64,000 nucleotides of DNA from Neurospora tetraspora (GCF_033439725.1 NW_026944388.1:1054001-1118000), one strand, 5' to 3'; numbered from the stretch's first letter, positions 45,576 to 58,000 are shown. Numbers and translations are program-made. Notes: a model not told the origin generated them from the letters alone.

Positions 45576-46414
45576 TTAGACAAGGCCGAGCTTGGTGGCA
45601 GCAATGTCGAGGGCATCGACATCGGCAGTGAGGCGAGCGAAGGCCTTCTTGGAGCCGTCAGGGCTGTAGGATAAAGAGTTAGCAACAGGTACAATTTTGA
45701 CGTCTGTCGTAAGGAGCAAACTAACCGAATCAGGGTGTTGATCTTGACGGTGTCAATGTCGTAGAGCTTCTTGAGAGCCTGCTTGATCTGGGCCTTGTTG
45801 GCCTTGACATCGACGATGAAGACGAGGGTGTTCTGCTCCTCGATCTTCTTCAGGGCACCCTCGGTGTTGAGAGGGTGGACGATGACCTTGTGCTCATCGA
45901 GACGGGGCTCGTGAGGGATCGACTTGCGAGGGTACTTGGGAGCCCGAGACAGCTGAAGAGTCTTGGGGCGGTGGAAGGTGGTCGAGTACCTGACCTTGGT
46001 GGTCTTGTGCGAGTGCACCTATACAGAGAGAAAGAATACCGGTCAGCATCAGAGCGTCATCAGGGGAAGAGAGGGGATCGCGAGTTGTCGCAAACTTACA
46101 CCCTTGAGGGCAGCCTGGGCAGCCTTCTTGGCCTGAGCGCCCTTGCCGGCCTTAGAGGCACCGCCTATCCATAGAGTCCCTCGTCAGCAAAAGCATTCGC
46201 CTGGAGCAAGATGATGCCAGAATCTTGTCCAAACTCGCAAAGTCTGCTGCTGCTTTGGTGCATCACCTCGGATGCCATTTCGCGACAAAGAGGATCCGCA
46301 TTGTGCGCGGGGCGAGCATATTTGTCGAGCCGTTCAATTCATTCTTGGTTGAATCGTCGCTGGTGAAATTTTGAGGTTCTTTCAAGTACCTTTCTTGGTA
46401 TCCTTAGGGGCCAT
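45576..46414 (-). CDS. rpl25: 60S ribosomal protein uL23 (L25/L23a, four exons)
   Basis: Large-subunit protein next to the exit tunnel and a docking point for nascent-chain factors. Exons 46414-46390, 46164-46100, 46018-45726 and 45663-45576 join in phase to 156 aa. Starts [20 protein letters not shown], then a basic eukaryote-specific extension ([20 protein letters not shown]), then the universal core: [60 protein letters not shown] and [19 protein letters not shown]. The length equals that of other fungal L25. The first intron is 225 bp, within a short first exon of 25 bp, a usual layout for ribosomal protein genes. I looked in the introns for a box C/D snoRNA and did not find a convincing one. 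Confidence 0.96.
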
Positions 46415-46973
46415 TGCTGCGATTTCTGCTGTCGTCGGGCTAAGCAATCGGGTCGTTGTCGGGGAGGAGAAAGTTCTGATTTTGGCTGAAATTTGGAGGA
46501 GGAAAAAGTGTGCGCGCGGGATGCGTGTGGCTTAGCCGTGTGGCTGCCGTGGTATTAGCAGGGGTTGAGCTGCGCAAGCTAGCGCAAACGGGCTTTGAGC
46601 CACACCAAAATGTCCACTTTTGCGAAATATGCTCCACAGTATTTTGAATATCGACGTCCGATCACTTTGTCGCTGCTGAACTCCGTCATTCAACCTCAAA
46701 GTGATGATGCGCGCTTCAGTCCAACTTCTCCCATTTTCCACGTGGTCCGTCGGTTGAAGTCTGTGTAGGGGAACCGGCCTTACACAGATTCAAGTCTTGC
46801 TCTCTTGCGGCTACCAAGGGCCTCGGAAGAAAGGCGTGGTGTGGTTGCTTTGCTAACTACAGTGTCACGAACCACAATTCGAAAACAAACAATACCAAGA
46901 CGGATTCGAGTGTCGAAGATAGCGACTGTTTGAGGTTATCAGCTTGTTACACCATAACCCGCGAGAAAGAATT
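46415..46973. other. divergent promoter shared by uL23 and Bmt2 genes
   Basis: Two ribosome-related genes face away from each other across 559 bp. No open frame of substance. Both would be expected to respond to growth rate, but no specific element was recognised. Confidence 0.5.
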
Positions 46974-47831
46974 ATGGCGCCCAAGAAAGGAGTGGTCAAG
47001 AACCTGGCAGCAGGCCGTCCGCCCACGGTCACGAAGCCCAAGTCACTTGCGCGGAAAACCACGAAATCCATCATCAACAAACTCCATCTTCTAGAGAAGA
47101 GGAAAGCGCAGGCTATCAAGAAGGGCGATGGCGCACAGGTCGCGGCAATTGAGGCGGAGATTGAGGCTTTGGGCGGTATCGAGAAATATCAGGAAGCAAG
47201 CCTCCAGGGCCAGAGACATGATCGAGGCGGCGACAGCTCCAATGTGCTTATGGAATGGGTTGGGCCGTACCTCTCGTCCGAGGAGTACAAGGAAGGCAGA
47301 TTGCGCATGTTGGAAGTTGGGGCGCTGAGCACAAAGAACGCGTGCGCTCAAAGTAACCATTTCGACATCACTCGGATCGATCTCAACAGCCAAGAGCCCG
47401 GTATTCTTGAGCAGGACTTCATGGAGCGCCCGTTGCCCAAGGACGAATCGGAGAAGTTCGACATCATCAGCCTTTCGTTGGTGCTCAACTTTGTCCCAGA
47501 TCATAAAGACAGAGGCGAGATGCTTGTCCGCACCACACAATTTCTAACATCGCCGAAGCGGTTCTCCGGGACAACCGCTGCCTTCTTCCCAAGCCTGTTC
47601 CTTGTACTACCGGCCCCATGCATCACCAACTCACGGTATCTGGATGAAGAGAGGTTGACGGCCATTATGGAATCGATCGGTTACGAGGTGGTAGAGTCCA
47701 AGACGACCCAACGGCTCGTCTATTACCTGTGGAGGAGAACATCGGATCAGGTCGGACACGACAGGCCGTTTCGCAAGGAAGAGATACGCTCTGGCTCAAC
47801 ACGCAACAACTTTGCTATTACGTTGGTCTGA
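46974..47831 (+). CDS. bmt2: 25S rRNA adenine-N(1) methyltransferase Bmt2
   Basis: Nucleolar SAM-dependent enzyme that makes one m1A in 25S rRNA (A2142 in yeast numbering). Single exon of 285 aa from the ATG at 46974. The N-terminus is basic (MAPKKGVVKNLAAGRPP, then KSLARKTTKSIINKLHLLEK), with a helix rich in Ala and Glu and the Bmt2 signature GGIEKYQEASLQGQ and WVGPYL. The Rossmann part shows LRMLEVGALST (motif I), TRIDLNS and FDIISLSLVLNFVPDHKDRGEML (motif IV region), then YLDEERLTAIMESIGYEVV. Length and order match yeast Bmt2 (about 337 aa), slightly shorter. The leader just before the ATG is AT-rich. No intron is needed. Confidence 0.93.
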   Translation: MAPKKGVVKNLAAGRPPTVTKPKSLARKTTKSIINKLHLLEKRKAQAIKKGDGAQVAAIEAEIEALGGIEKYQEASLQGQRHDRGGDSSNVLMEWVGPYLSSEEYKEGRLRMLEVGALSTKNACAQSNHFDITRIDLNSQEPGILEQDFMERPLPKDESEKFDIISLSLVLNFVPDHKDRGEMLVRTTQFLTSPKRFSGTTAAFFPSLFLVLPAPCITNSRYLDEERLTAIMESIGYEVVESKTTQRLVYYLWRRTSDQVGHDRPFRKEEIRSGSTRNNFAITLV

Positions 47832-48652
47832 GGTCTGCAAACATTTGGAATGCCCACAATGGAGATCAGCCACGACATTTCACGATGGGTCATTCCACGT
47901 GGATGGAATCCGGTCCATCGAATGTCCATTGCATTCGATTCTTGAGCCATATACGAGAGTGGAACTATGTTACTGCTGAGGTTGCCGGCGGGCTAGGATT
48001 AGGCCAGGGCCTGACGACCTGATACGACTACACGACGAACTCGATGTTAAAGGAGGCCACAGGACACGAAGTGGTCGATTCAGGGGCTTTTGGATTCAGA
48101 CGTTACTGTCCAGTTTCCCTACAGGGCTTCCGACCGATATATCAACCGTGTAGGGTGGATTCCTGGGAACGGTGCTGGGAACTACATTCAGAGAGTTCCA
48201 TGGCTTCCAAGCTGGTGTCAGATTGGGGCACTTGCGATAAAAGAGCACGGCGAGGGGACCGAAAGCATCAGAGGCGACTACACGATGGTACGGCAAGAGG
48301 AAAGTGGCAGAGGACCGCCTGAACGCGGAGGAGTGTCGGCGTTGGCGAGATTACCTCTTTGTTGCCCTGGACTCTGCTATCGTACCGGGTGGAAGACTTC
48401 TTTTCAAGGCCTAACTTGACTCCGATCCGCTCTTCATTTGGCGTCGAGAGCGGGACTGTCCGTCATCTCGATGAGTGTATCATCTTCTACGGTGTATACT
48501 GTCCAGCTGTTGGGCAAAACACGCCCAATGCCCGAGGTGTCCTGGCTATGCTAATGTCTCGTGGATCAGGAGTCAGACAGCTGCACCTATCCTTGACAGC
48601 GAAAGCTAGATGCGGTGCGAAACTGCGTTATTCAGTTGGGCAACCACGTTCT

Positions 48653-48673
48653 GAACATGTTATCAACATGTTC
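48653..48673. repeat. perfect 9-bp palindrome with 3-base spacer
   Basis: gaacatgtt, spacer atc, aacatgttc; symmetric 21-bp element in the gene-poor stretch. Could be a dimer-binding site; no factor can be named. Confidence 0.7.
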
Positions 48674-51188
48674 ATACGTAATGCCCTCGGGATGAGATAG
48701 ACCATTGGGTTCACCGGACGCCAACATACACAGTACCGTCTCAGCTCCGCCGCTCCGCATCTTCCGGCCGGCGCTTCGCTGCCAGAAACTACAGATAGGA
48801 CCAACATTCACAAACAAATCATCGGGCTTTTGCTTACGCTGTCCACTCTTAGTTCCTTTTCTTCCGACACGCCGCTTCCATCGTGACCTTTGGTGCACCA
48901 TTCTCTGCCAAATCGACAAACGACTATCAACGCTGGGACGCATTGTTATTGCATGAGATTATGCATCACCACACCTCTTGTGAAATCACCAACCAGCCAG
49001 TGATCAACACATGGAAGCTCTTCGACCCATCTCCCGTCTTGCCCATTCGCTCTCAACCTATCGCCGACCTATCACGACCCCAACAGACCGAGTCGAGACT
49101 TGTCAATCACGGCGCACTACTGCTTACCCCGCAACCGAGAAAACTGGGCTAGGTAAGGTATTACATAGCCAGCCAGCTAAACTCGACGTCAATGCGCTAC
49201 CGTCTATCACCTGTGCACATGGACACATCTCCTGCATCAATGAAGTGGTGAAGTGGTGATGTGAGGGATGCGGGATGCGTGCTTGGGTGTCATGGAAAAG
49301 GCGGTGGGCAAATGTCCTGCATCGTCAGGTAGTTTTCGGCGCCTGATTCCGAGCTCGCCTAACCCAAGTGAAAAAGTCCGGAAGTCCGGAAGAACGGACG
49401 ATTGATTACATGGCATTGGAATTGAACATCATCACGGACGAGGTGATGTCCTCTCAAGGCTTCAATGCCCAGTCAAGCGTCTTGCCTGCTTGTCTAGGTG
49501 GACGTGGACGCAAGGGGAGGGGGCCTTTCGACGTCAAATGCGGAGTAAAACTGCCGAGCGACCTAATTCGATCCCTCATTCGTCCATCTCTGGCGACCTG
49601 TATGATAGTCGAAGACCACGACTGATAGGTAGGTAGGCATTGGCACCCCATCACCACTCAAAACTCCTCAGAAACAATGAGATCAAGTCCCCATCGGCTT
49701 CCTCGGTCCATCTTCACATTTCTTTTTCCCCTCAACTTGAAACACGATCAGAGTTGCATACCTAGATAGCAGACAAGTGGCAACTTCATCGGTCGATCCG
49801 TTGTAGCTTGACACAAAGCTGTCAATCAGTTCTCCTGTCTCTCTTTTACAGTCTCTGTCAAACAAAACGTAGCGTAGTAAAGTATTTTCCTATTCGGGGA
49901 AATCTTCATCGATACGTTTCGCTTACCACAATAAGGCAATGACATTACAAGCTCAAACCTCTTTCTACCTTCTCCGCGCCGTCCAGCCACTTATCTGTCA
50001 GTGCAGAATCAAGAAGTTAAACCACTCCAGACCAGGCTTAGCCCAACCACCGCAGATCCGGTAACTTGTGCACATTTAGCACTTATCTCGTGATACACTG
50101 CCTCGAGACTACTTAGGATAGGCAATCGGATCGACGCCGTCATGATAGTCTCTGTGGAGCCCTTTCTCTGGTGGCTTTGCTAGTGAAAGTTGGGGAAGTT
50201 CTTGGCGCAGTCTAACACAACCGCAGCTCCGCTCCGTAGGCTCGGGGCTGGTTGATGAATGAACTGGAGGCTTGATTAGGAGTGGTTAATGATGGTCATG
50301 GTACCAACTTCAGTCTATCAAGTGAAGTGAACAGCTATGCCACTAGTAGTGCTACGGGACTGTCCGTCAGTTGTCCTTGCCAACGCCCAGGTTTTGTGAA
50401 TTGAATTTGTAAGTTCAGATAGAGCGTCTGATGGCTACATATCAAAATACTTCATAATGAAGTGATCAGTGGTATGTATGGATGATGCCCCCCATGTATC
50501 TGTAATCTTCACGTATTTCGACACTCTGAATAATATTGGTTGCTCGGCCGGTATAGCCGCTTGTCCGTCACTATCTACCTTAGGAAATACATAGTCGATC
50601 AACAACAACGTATGTCAGATATCACGCCAATACCCCCAATCTTGATGTTGTTGTTAGTCTGCATGTATTGAAGATTTCAGAGCCACATATTTTCTTCAAA
50701 GCCAGTTATGGTTAGGTACACCAAGACATCAAATGATCCAAAACTGTCACCGAAGAAGGTATTGGTTAACAAACGTATGCGAACCGTCACGGAGTACAGT
50801 TTAGTCGTAGACGTTGCCGTCCTCGTCGAAAGCAACACAACCACAGCCTAATACCTATCACATCATACCTATACGTATTCTGAAAAGAGTAAGTCAGAGA
50901 AACTAACCAGACTAGATTACCAAACGGTTGTGGCTTTCCTAATATCAGTCACGTGTACGTACCCTGATACGTTTACCCCAAACTAAAAAACGGCCCTATC
51001 ACTTCTTCCATGTCTGGTCACACTTGGTGTTACCATCTCATCGTATCGTATTGTATCGTACGTTGTGAGACGGTTACACTGCATAGTAGGTACTAGATCA
51101 AGTCAATTCCCGCAAAGAATTCATGAATTTGGTCTCGCAAACGGCCGGCGTTAGTATGTGGAGTGGAGTGGAGTGAAGGTGTGAAGGT

Positions 51189-51290
51189 GTCTGTATTACA
51201 GACATACATAGAAGTGGAAGGAGTTACCTACTACTCTGTATTACAGACCTGGGACATAGGTACATCATAGAAGTAGAAGGAGCCACCCAG
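51189..51290. repeat. diverged direct repeat, two units
   Basis: Unit 1 starts at 51,189 with gtctgtattacagac (itself a palindrome) followed by acatagaagtggaaggag. Unit 2 starts at 51,235 with tctgtattacagac followed, after an insertion, by catagaagtagaaggag. Order and spacing are the same except for about 13 extra bases in the second unit. Confidence 0.75.
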
Positions 51291-51785
51291 TTGTTGAAGC
51301 CAACTTGAATGTGTGAAGGAAGGTGCCGGTGCACACATTGCGTAACGGCAATACTTGTTCCCGGTCGGGGTTCGCCGTAGATTGCATACTATCTGGGGTT
51401 TGTTGGATTGTAGTCTAGATTGTCTGAGATTCTCATGTCTCTACACTACTGTCGTGGAACGACGTCTGTCTGTCTGTCCTGTCTGTCTGGCTGTCTGGCT
51501 GTGGCGCTGAAAGGAGAAACTTGGTAACCTTGGTAGCGAATGCATTGGTGAGATGCGGGATGCCGTTACGCAGGTTATGGATGTTTGGTTGGTGGTTTGG
51601 TTGCTCTAACGAAAAGCTCTTTACTCTTGCATTGTCGACGAAGGAAGAAAAAAAAAAGGAAGAAAGTGTTGGGTGGTTGTTGAGGCTGGTTCGACGGCAT
51701 TGACATGACATGCACAAAGATCAGCAGATATTCGATGGATGCTCGAGTTTTCGATACTAAGTGGCTATCTCCGTCTGCAGTGCCC

Positions 51786-53157
51786 TCACAGATCACCAAT
51801 CTCCTCAAAGCTCTCGATGACCCTATGCTGCTTCCTTGCCTCCTCCGACAACTCGGCATTACCAGGCCTGTCAACAATGTAGCTCTGCGTGCCGGCCTGC
51901 TTCGCGGCCTCGACCTCCTTGACATTGTCACTGAGGAACAGCCACTCGCCAATGGGATACTCCTGATGCTTAGCCGCGATCTCCTCGTAGCTAGCCTTCT
52001 CCTGCTTCGGCCCGGCGTTGACCGTATCAAAGAAGTCCGACAGCCAGGGCAGGATATCGGACGGCTCGCCGTTGGTGTGTCCAAACAGGAGCTTCTGGGC
52101 CGGCACGGAGCCGGACGAGTAGATCATGACTTTGGCACCACCGTGCTCCCGCCAACGGGCCAGCTGGGGCGCCACGTCCGGGAACAGCGGGGCCTTGAGC
52201 TCGCCATTGCGGTAGCCCGTCTCCCACAGGTAGCCCTGGAGGCTCTTGAGGTACGAGATCTTGAGATCCTTGCTCATGAGATCGCGGACGTGCGCCGCGA
52301 GGGACTCCTGGGACCCGGCATGCTCCGCGGGGAAGGCGGCGCGGTAGGGCGCGAACTCGGGAGAGTCCCACTTGGCCTTCAAGGTGCCCGGGAGCGCTTC
52401 AAGGGCGTAGGGGAACTATAGACCGGCGAGACGCGGTTGCTGTCAGTTCAAACTGCTTGTCTTGTTTTGTCTTGTCTTGTCTCACTGGACTACGTAGTAA
52501 CTCTCTTGTGACGTCTCCCAAAAACAACTTTAGGCGCTTGCTTGCTTGCGTGCTTGCTTCCTCCTCGATCGTATCGTGAATAGCCAGCCAATCGGGTTCA
52601 TAACCTGAGCCTGCACCGAGCCCATTGAAAGGGTAGGGTAGGGTAGGGTAGGGTAGGGTAGGGGAGTGGAGGGGAGGGGAGAAGAGGACAAGAGAGCACA
52701 AGAAGGGGGTTGAGGTAGCAACAGCAGCAAAGAGGCACTGCTGTTACCAACTGCTGTGGAACACTGCCAAACCGCGAAGGAAACGGGCTGGCGGCAGAAA
52801 GAGAGGATAGGATGGGCAATGAGGGGCAAGAGAGAGGATCAGGAGACGTGTGGTGTGGCTACCCGCATGCAACAAAGCACTGGGCTGGGCCGGCCCAAGG
52901 AGAAGAGGAGAAAGGGTGGGTGTGGCCTTACAAGAACGTCCTTGACAAATGAGATGGGACAGACGGTACCCTCTGTTCGGCAAGGGAGATGTCATTAGCC
53001 AATCCATCACACACAGGCGAAATGCATGGAATAGGTGGTGGTTATTGTTTGCGGTCTACACGAGGGAAACGGAGCTGATGATGAGGTTGGAGGTTGGGAA
53101 TTGGGAAGAGGGGTATGCAGTACCAATGTCGAGCAAAACCACCCTGACGGGAGCCAT
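51786..53157 (-). CDS. utr4: enolase-phosphatase E1, methionine salvage (three exons)
   Basis: HAD-superfamily enzyme that enolises and dephosphorylates 2,3-diketo-5-methylthiopentyl-1-phosphate in the methionine salvage pathway. Exons 53157-53124, 52972-52932 and 52415-51786 join in phase to 234 aa. The N-terminal motif MAPVRVVLLDIEGTVCPISF contains the HAD nucleophile Asp and the family's EGT variant. The cap domain follows with LKSLQGYLWETGYRNGELKA. Motif II is KVMIYSSGSVPAQKLLF (Ser and Lys nearby), and motif III/IV is WLFLSDNVKEVEAAKQAG with the metal Asp. The length is in the family range (225-260 aa). The second intron is unusually long (516 bp) and carries several repeats. Cytosolic enzyme with Mg2+ by family knowledge. 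Confidence 0.95.
52624..52662. repeat. (GGGTA)n pentanucleotide repeat in a utr4 intron
   Basis: Five or six tandem gggta units followed by G-rich variants, inside the long second intron of utr4. The same intron has (GCTT)n near 52,540-52,560 and a cttgt-type repeat near 52,457-52,482. The plus strand is a G-run pattern with quadruplex potential. Confidence 0.85.
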
Positions 53158-54449
53158 GATGTTGATTGTTGAGTCGTGGTAGGCTCGAAAGGGGACTAGT
53201 TTACCCCACGGCAAGGGATAAGGCGAGGAGAGGAAACGAAGGGGTCCGAATGGGCGGTGGCGGCGGTGATGGGGTTGGTGATGCCGAGAGGACCTCCGCT
53301 GCGGCTTGTCCCGTGGCTCCGAGTCAAAGACTGCAAGTCCGGGGAGCGGGCGATGGGCCGATGGTGGGGTGACAGGGCCCGGGCGTGACCGTCGAATGAT
53401 ACGACCGGGAGGGAGCAGCAGGCGGTGAGCCAGTTCGCCGAAGTGCTTTCTTTGTTAATTGTTTGCGGGGAAATCGAGGGCTTCAGTTTGTAGGAGTCTG
53501 TTGTTGAGGTTGTACGAAATCTCAGTCGTGCAGATGAAAATTTTTCGGGCTTTGTCGCGCGGTAGGTCACGGTGACGGTAAAATCTTCAACATCGACAGG
53601 TCCAATTTCTGAGGTATCACGACATTTGCGCAAAATGAACGAACTACCACAGGCCATCGTCTACAGTTGCTTCGGAGTTCGGGTTGGGCACACCGTATAC
53701 ACGACGGGCGGCATGGCGATGGTTCGGGGTCCTCTTTGACCTTTTTGTAAATGCCTCTCGGGAAGCGGTCAAAAGGTCAACCGGACAACCACGACTACCG
53801 TATTCCGTCCCGTCTCTCCTGGCGCTTCCCCTTGCCGTGTGCGAAGAAATTCCCACTCATCACACCATCACGACCACACCACCACCGATGTACAGCGGAA
53901 ACGAGACAAAGGCGGCTCCGACATGATGCATCATGTAAGCATGGCTGAACCCGTACAAAAGGTCACATAAAGTCACATAAACTTTGCAGCAGCTAGATGA
54001 ACTTTGTGGGGTAAAAAAAGGGGAGTTCGAATGCGCCAGCATGGCTTTGGTGGAAACAGGCATGGAACCAGCTGCGACATGTGAACGACGTTGAGAATGT
54101 TGACGACACGTTCAGACACGTTCGTCTGATAATTGACAATGACGGGGATACAGCACGGAGCTATGGGATTTTGTAGTAGCCATTCTGCCACTGTCCCTGG
54201 CATCGTCCATCGCACCGCCGAAGGAGATACGGAAAACTCTATCTTATCGGCCCCGGCCCCCCCCGATCCTGCGCGGTGTCGTCATTTTTCCAACAACAGC
54301 CGGCCGACCGGCCCCGTATCCAGGCACGCCGAGCGCTCCGTCCAGTCCAGTTCCAATTGATAATGACTACATCACTCACAAGCTCACAGCCAACTCCATC
54401 GGAAAACTAGTCTCATTTACTCAGCCACCTACGCATGGCCCTTGCGTTT

Positions 54450-54550
54450 CTCTTTGTACCTGCGGGTCCAAATGGTTGTGACATCCCCACCACACTCACC
54501 CACCCACCAATCATAATGTCACACCATTTGGACCCACAGGGTACAAAGAG
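54450..54550. repeat. long inverted repeat (foldback), 35-bp arms
   Basis: Left arm 54,450-54,484 starts ctctttgtacctgcgggtcc; the right arm 54,516-54,550 is its reverse complement with about four differences or small gaps. The spacer is about 31 bases and C/A-rich. Partial pairing continues outward for about ten bases. No open frame, target duplication or known transposon end was recognised. It could be a very small non-autonomous foldback element or a structural hairpin. Confidence 0.8.
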
Positions 54551-54756
54551 ACTGCGCCACGTGTGGCGGCGGAGCGGATGGGGGCTGACATCGGAGCACG
54601 ACTGTCATGAGAGACTACGAAAAACTCAAAACCAAGGAAAACGAGAGCCAGTAAAATTAACCGGACGAGTCTACGTCAACACTCGTTGTTTTTGAGGAAA
54701 GACATTGGAGATGTTGGGAATGCCCTGAATGACAGTTGACACTGTTGTTGTTTACA

Positions 54757-54826
54757 ACCCGCAGGGAGAACCAGGCGGGTTACAAGTCAAAACAACCGCG
54801 CTCTTACAGCGGCAAAGTTACCGCTG
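54757..54826. repeat. two short hairpins near the heterochromatin edge
   Basis: aacccgc/gcgggtt pairs across about 12 bases near 54,757-54,782, and agcgg/ccgct pairs near 54,809-54,826. Both are short, and chance is possible. Confidence 0.45.
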
Positions 54827-55029
54827 GGTTTCCTATGCATTACGTTCATGCATTTCTTAATACCCATTCATGTCAGATTGCACGGTTATGTGAATGTAGA
54901 GAATATAGGTTAATCGCTGTATTGATTGAGTGTGTAGAGTAGAAAGACTGCACACACAAGTTGGAGGATCCCAGAGTATTAGGAAGGTTTGCAGCGCTGT
55001 TGGGGTGGCTAGGAGGCTAGTCTTCTTAT

Positions 55030-58000
55030 AGAACCCTCGTCTTATTAGCTAAATATAACCTACTAAATTAATATACTTCCCCAATTGAAATCCCTTTTAG
55101 GGATAAAGCTGAAACTATTTATATATCGCCTTCCTATCTCTAATTATTTCCTCTACGTCTTCCAATTTAATATACTTTATTATATATCCCTTTTTTTCCT
55201 TCTTGTTTTTAATTAAAATTATTTTTAGCAATCCTCTAAATTCTATATATTTCTACGCAAATAGTACCTTCGTTAACCCGTCTATAAGTATTTTTATTAT
55301 TTCTAAATACCTAATCTTAATAGTCTTAATTATAACCTCTTATCTAAGTTAGTACCTATAAATATCTATATACTTTAATTTAGTTACTAGTTTGGAGGCT
55401 TCGATTATTATTACCCTAATTATTTACTTATTATTATAATTAATAGTAGGGATAGGATCTACGAATTTTATAATTAAACTTCGTATTAAACGTATTATAA
55501 AAATAGTTTCTTTTACTACATTTAAGAGGGTAATAAATTCTATTTTAATCGTTAATATATTTATAGTCGTTTATTTAGTAATTCCTTAATATATTAAATT
55601 GCTAAAGAGTTTAATAATAAAACTATATAAGTTCTTTCAATATATAGAATTATTTATAAAGGATATATTTAACGCAATTTATAAAGTATTCTCGCTTCTA
55701 TAGTATAATATCATATTTGCGGTAGTATATAGGTAATATAGTACTTTATTTATAGCCTTATAATAGTTTAAATTGGGGTTGTAATTATATTTAGCGAGGC
55801 AGCTTATAACAAAGGTAATATCCGGTCGTATTATAACTATTACGTAAAAAATAGAACTGATTTTAATTTAATATTAGTATGTTAATTTGTTAAATGCTTT
55901 GTCTTTAAAGAGTGCGAACTCGATATTAGTTATAGGTAGTTATATTACTCTTTTATTATCTATAAGGCGGTAGATTTTCTATAGGTATAACCGTTAAAGT
56001 AATTAGATCTTTTGTATTTTGCGGTTTTATATAATTTTAATACCTAGGAATTATTATAGTTCTTTACTTCTAGTAAAATAATATCGTTATTTAAAATTAT
56101 TTATATATTTATAGGCTTCTTCGCTTTTATTACAGTAGAAGGTAAAAATAATATTATTAACGTAATAAAAAACGAATATATCATTATTATAAAGATATAG
56201 AGTTCCTTTAGGATTATTTCGAAATTTAGGGTGGTAAACGCATTAGTAAATTCGCGTTACTAGAAAAGTAGGGAACACTACAGCCCATATAATACTTTTA
56301 TAATATTTAATACCTTATTTAATACTTAGTATCCTAGGGGTATATATATATAAATTTTCTTATTTATATAAACGTTAACGAAGGTATTAACGGCGTCGTA
56401 TTAAATAAATTCGAAATTAAAGCGTATAATTATAGCGATAAAGGTACGGAAAGATTAGTTAGCGAATATACAAGTATATATTTCTTACTTTACATCCTTC
56501 TTTTATTAGTCTTTATATACAATAAAATGTACTTTAACCTTATTAAATTTAACGTTTTTAAAAAACTTATATATTTATACTTATATATAATTAAATAATT
56601 ATTTCCTTTTAATCTTAGGTTCGTCTTTATCGACTTCTACTTAAATCCTTATTTCTTTATAACTATTAAAATAGATTTACTCAATTTCTTTAAAAAAATC
56701 CTCGAAGAGGTAGTGGTTAAAAGATTTATAATTCTTTAGTAGTAGTAATAATTTTTAACAGTAGATAGTTGAGAGTTTATTTATAGAAACGAAAAAATCG
56801 AATTCCTTTTAAGTAATAATTTTATTTTTCCGGGAAAAGCCTTCTAATTTTACTTTCATAATTACTTTATTATAATATTTAGCTATAGGTTAGTATAGTC
56901 TTCTTACATTGAATATAGCTTTCTATAGTTCGAAACCGTAATAAATTTCGTCTTTTATACGTTTATCGAAGTAAAAATTTATAAGAAAGGACGCGGGCGT
57001 TAATATATTAAAAAGAGTAGGGTAATCCTTATTAAAAATAAAGTTGAAAGATGTTTTATTAGTAGAGGAATTTAAACTTTCTAACTAAAGTATTAGAGAA
57101 CCGCGGTCGGTCTCCCTTTTTTAAGGGGTTTAATTTAATTTTAATAGTAAATTTAAGAGGTTATATATTTAAGCGTTTTCCAAATCGATTCAATTATTTA
57201 CAAAGTTTAATATTTTTAACGCTAATTAAAATTAATTATATTAGTTAACTAATACTGTAAATTCGTTAAAGGTAATTTATAGAGATTATATTTCCTTTAG
57301 TACCTCCCTAGCAAAAAGGGTATTTTTATTAAATAATATAATATAGGTATTAATAATTGTATTTGTAATTAAATTTTATATACAGTAGATTAAGGAAGTT
57401 ATATAACCAATGAAGTATTTAATTTAAACCTTAAGATTCTTTTCTAACGCCTCTACTCCTTCTTTTAGGCAGTAATAATTATTATATACGCTTTATAACT
57501 ATAAATACGTAGGTATATTATATTTAGTTTGCGTAGGGACGTTATATTAAGGCCGTTTCGGTAAGTAATAAAAGTATAAAACTATTTATACGGGAATTTC
57601 TAATTATAGAGCTATTTAAGCGATCGGTTAATAAAATAGACCGTTACAGAAATAACATCTAATTATAAATCTTGTATAATATATATATTTAAATTTATCG
57701 TTGGAAATTTCTCTTTGATTATACCTCTCCAACATTTTATATTACCGTTCTATATTTAAGTATTTAAGGTAGAGGGCTCTATAATTATCCCTTTAAAAGA
57801 GAGGAAGTTTTTTTATTACTTTAGAACTAATAATTTTATTATTATATTTGATAATTTTAAATTAAATATTATATCGGACGGTAAATATAATAAAAAGGTC
57901 GTTTAAGAAGGAGGTAATAATTATGATTCCGCAATTTATTATATAATAATCTTAAATACAGCCAGTATACCGATAAATAATAAATATAATATTGGAATAT

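Larger units (their letters stand above)
47832..51785. other. gene-poor intergenic region, 4 kb
   Basis: No convincing coding exon, tRNA or rRNA on either strand. Frames up to 113 codons overlap in both directions. Base composition is normal (not RIP-like). Contains small palindromes (48,653-48,673) and a direct repeat (51,189-51,290). It could hold a non-coding transcript, but nothing in the sequence shows one. Confidence 0.5.
53158..55020. other. gene-free margin before the AT-rich block
   Basis: Promoter side of utr4, then sequence of normal composition without a convincing gene. It contains the 54,450-54,550 foldback and two smaller hairpins (54,757-54,782 and 54,809-54,826). Frames of up to 153 codons are overlapped on the other strand and lack recognisable content. 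Confidence 0.5.

Noticed and set aside
46165-46389. Box C/D snoRNA in the first uL23 intron
   Set aside because: A GTGATG-like C box occurs on the sense strand, but no D box at a proper distance and no terminal stem was found.
48090-48419. 109-codon frame in the 4-kb gene desert
   Set aside because: Not supported by any domain, overlapped by a 92-codon frame on the same strand and a minus-strand frame, and no splice partner was seen.
53196-53657. 153-codon minus-strand frame upstream of utr4
   Set aside because: No domain, lies in the utr4 promoter side, and is overlapped by plus-strand frames.
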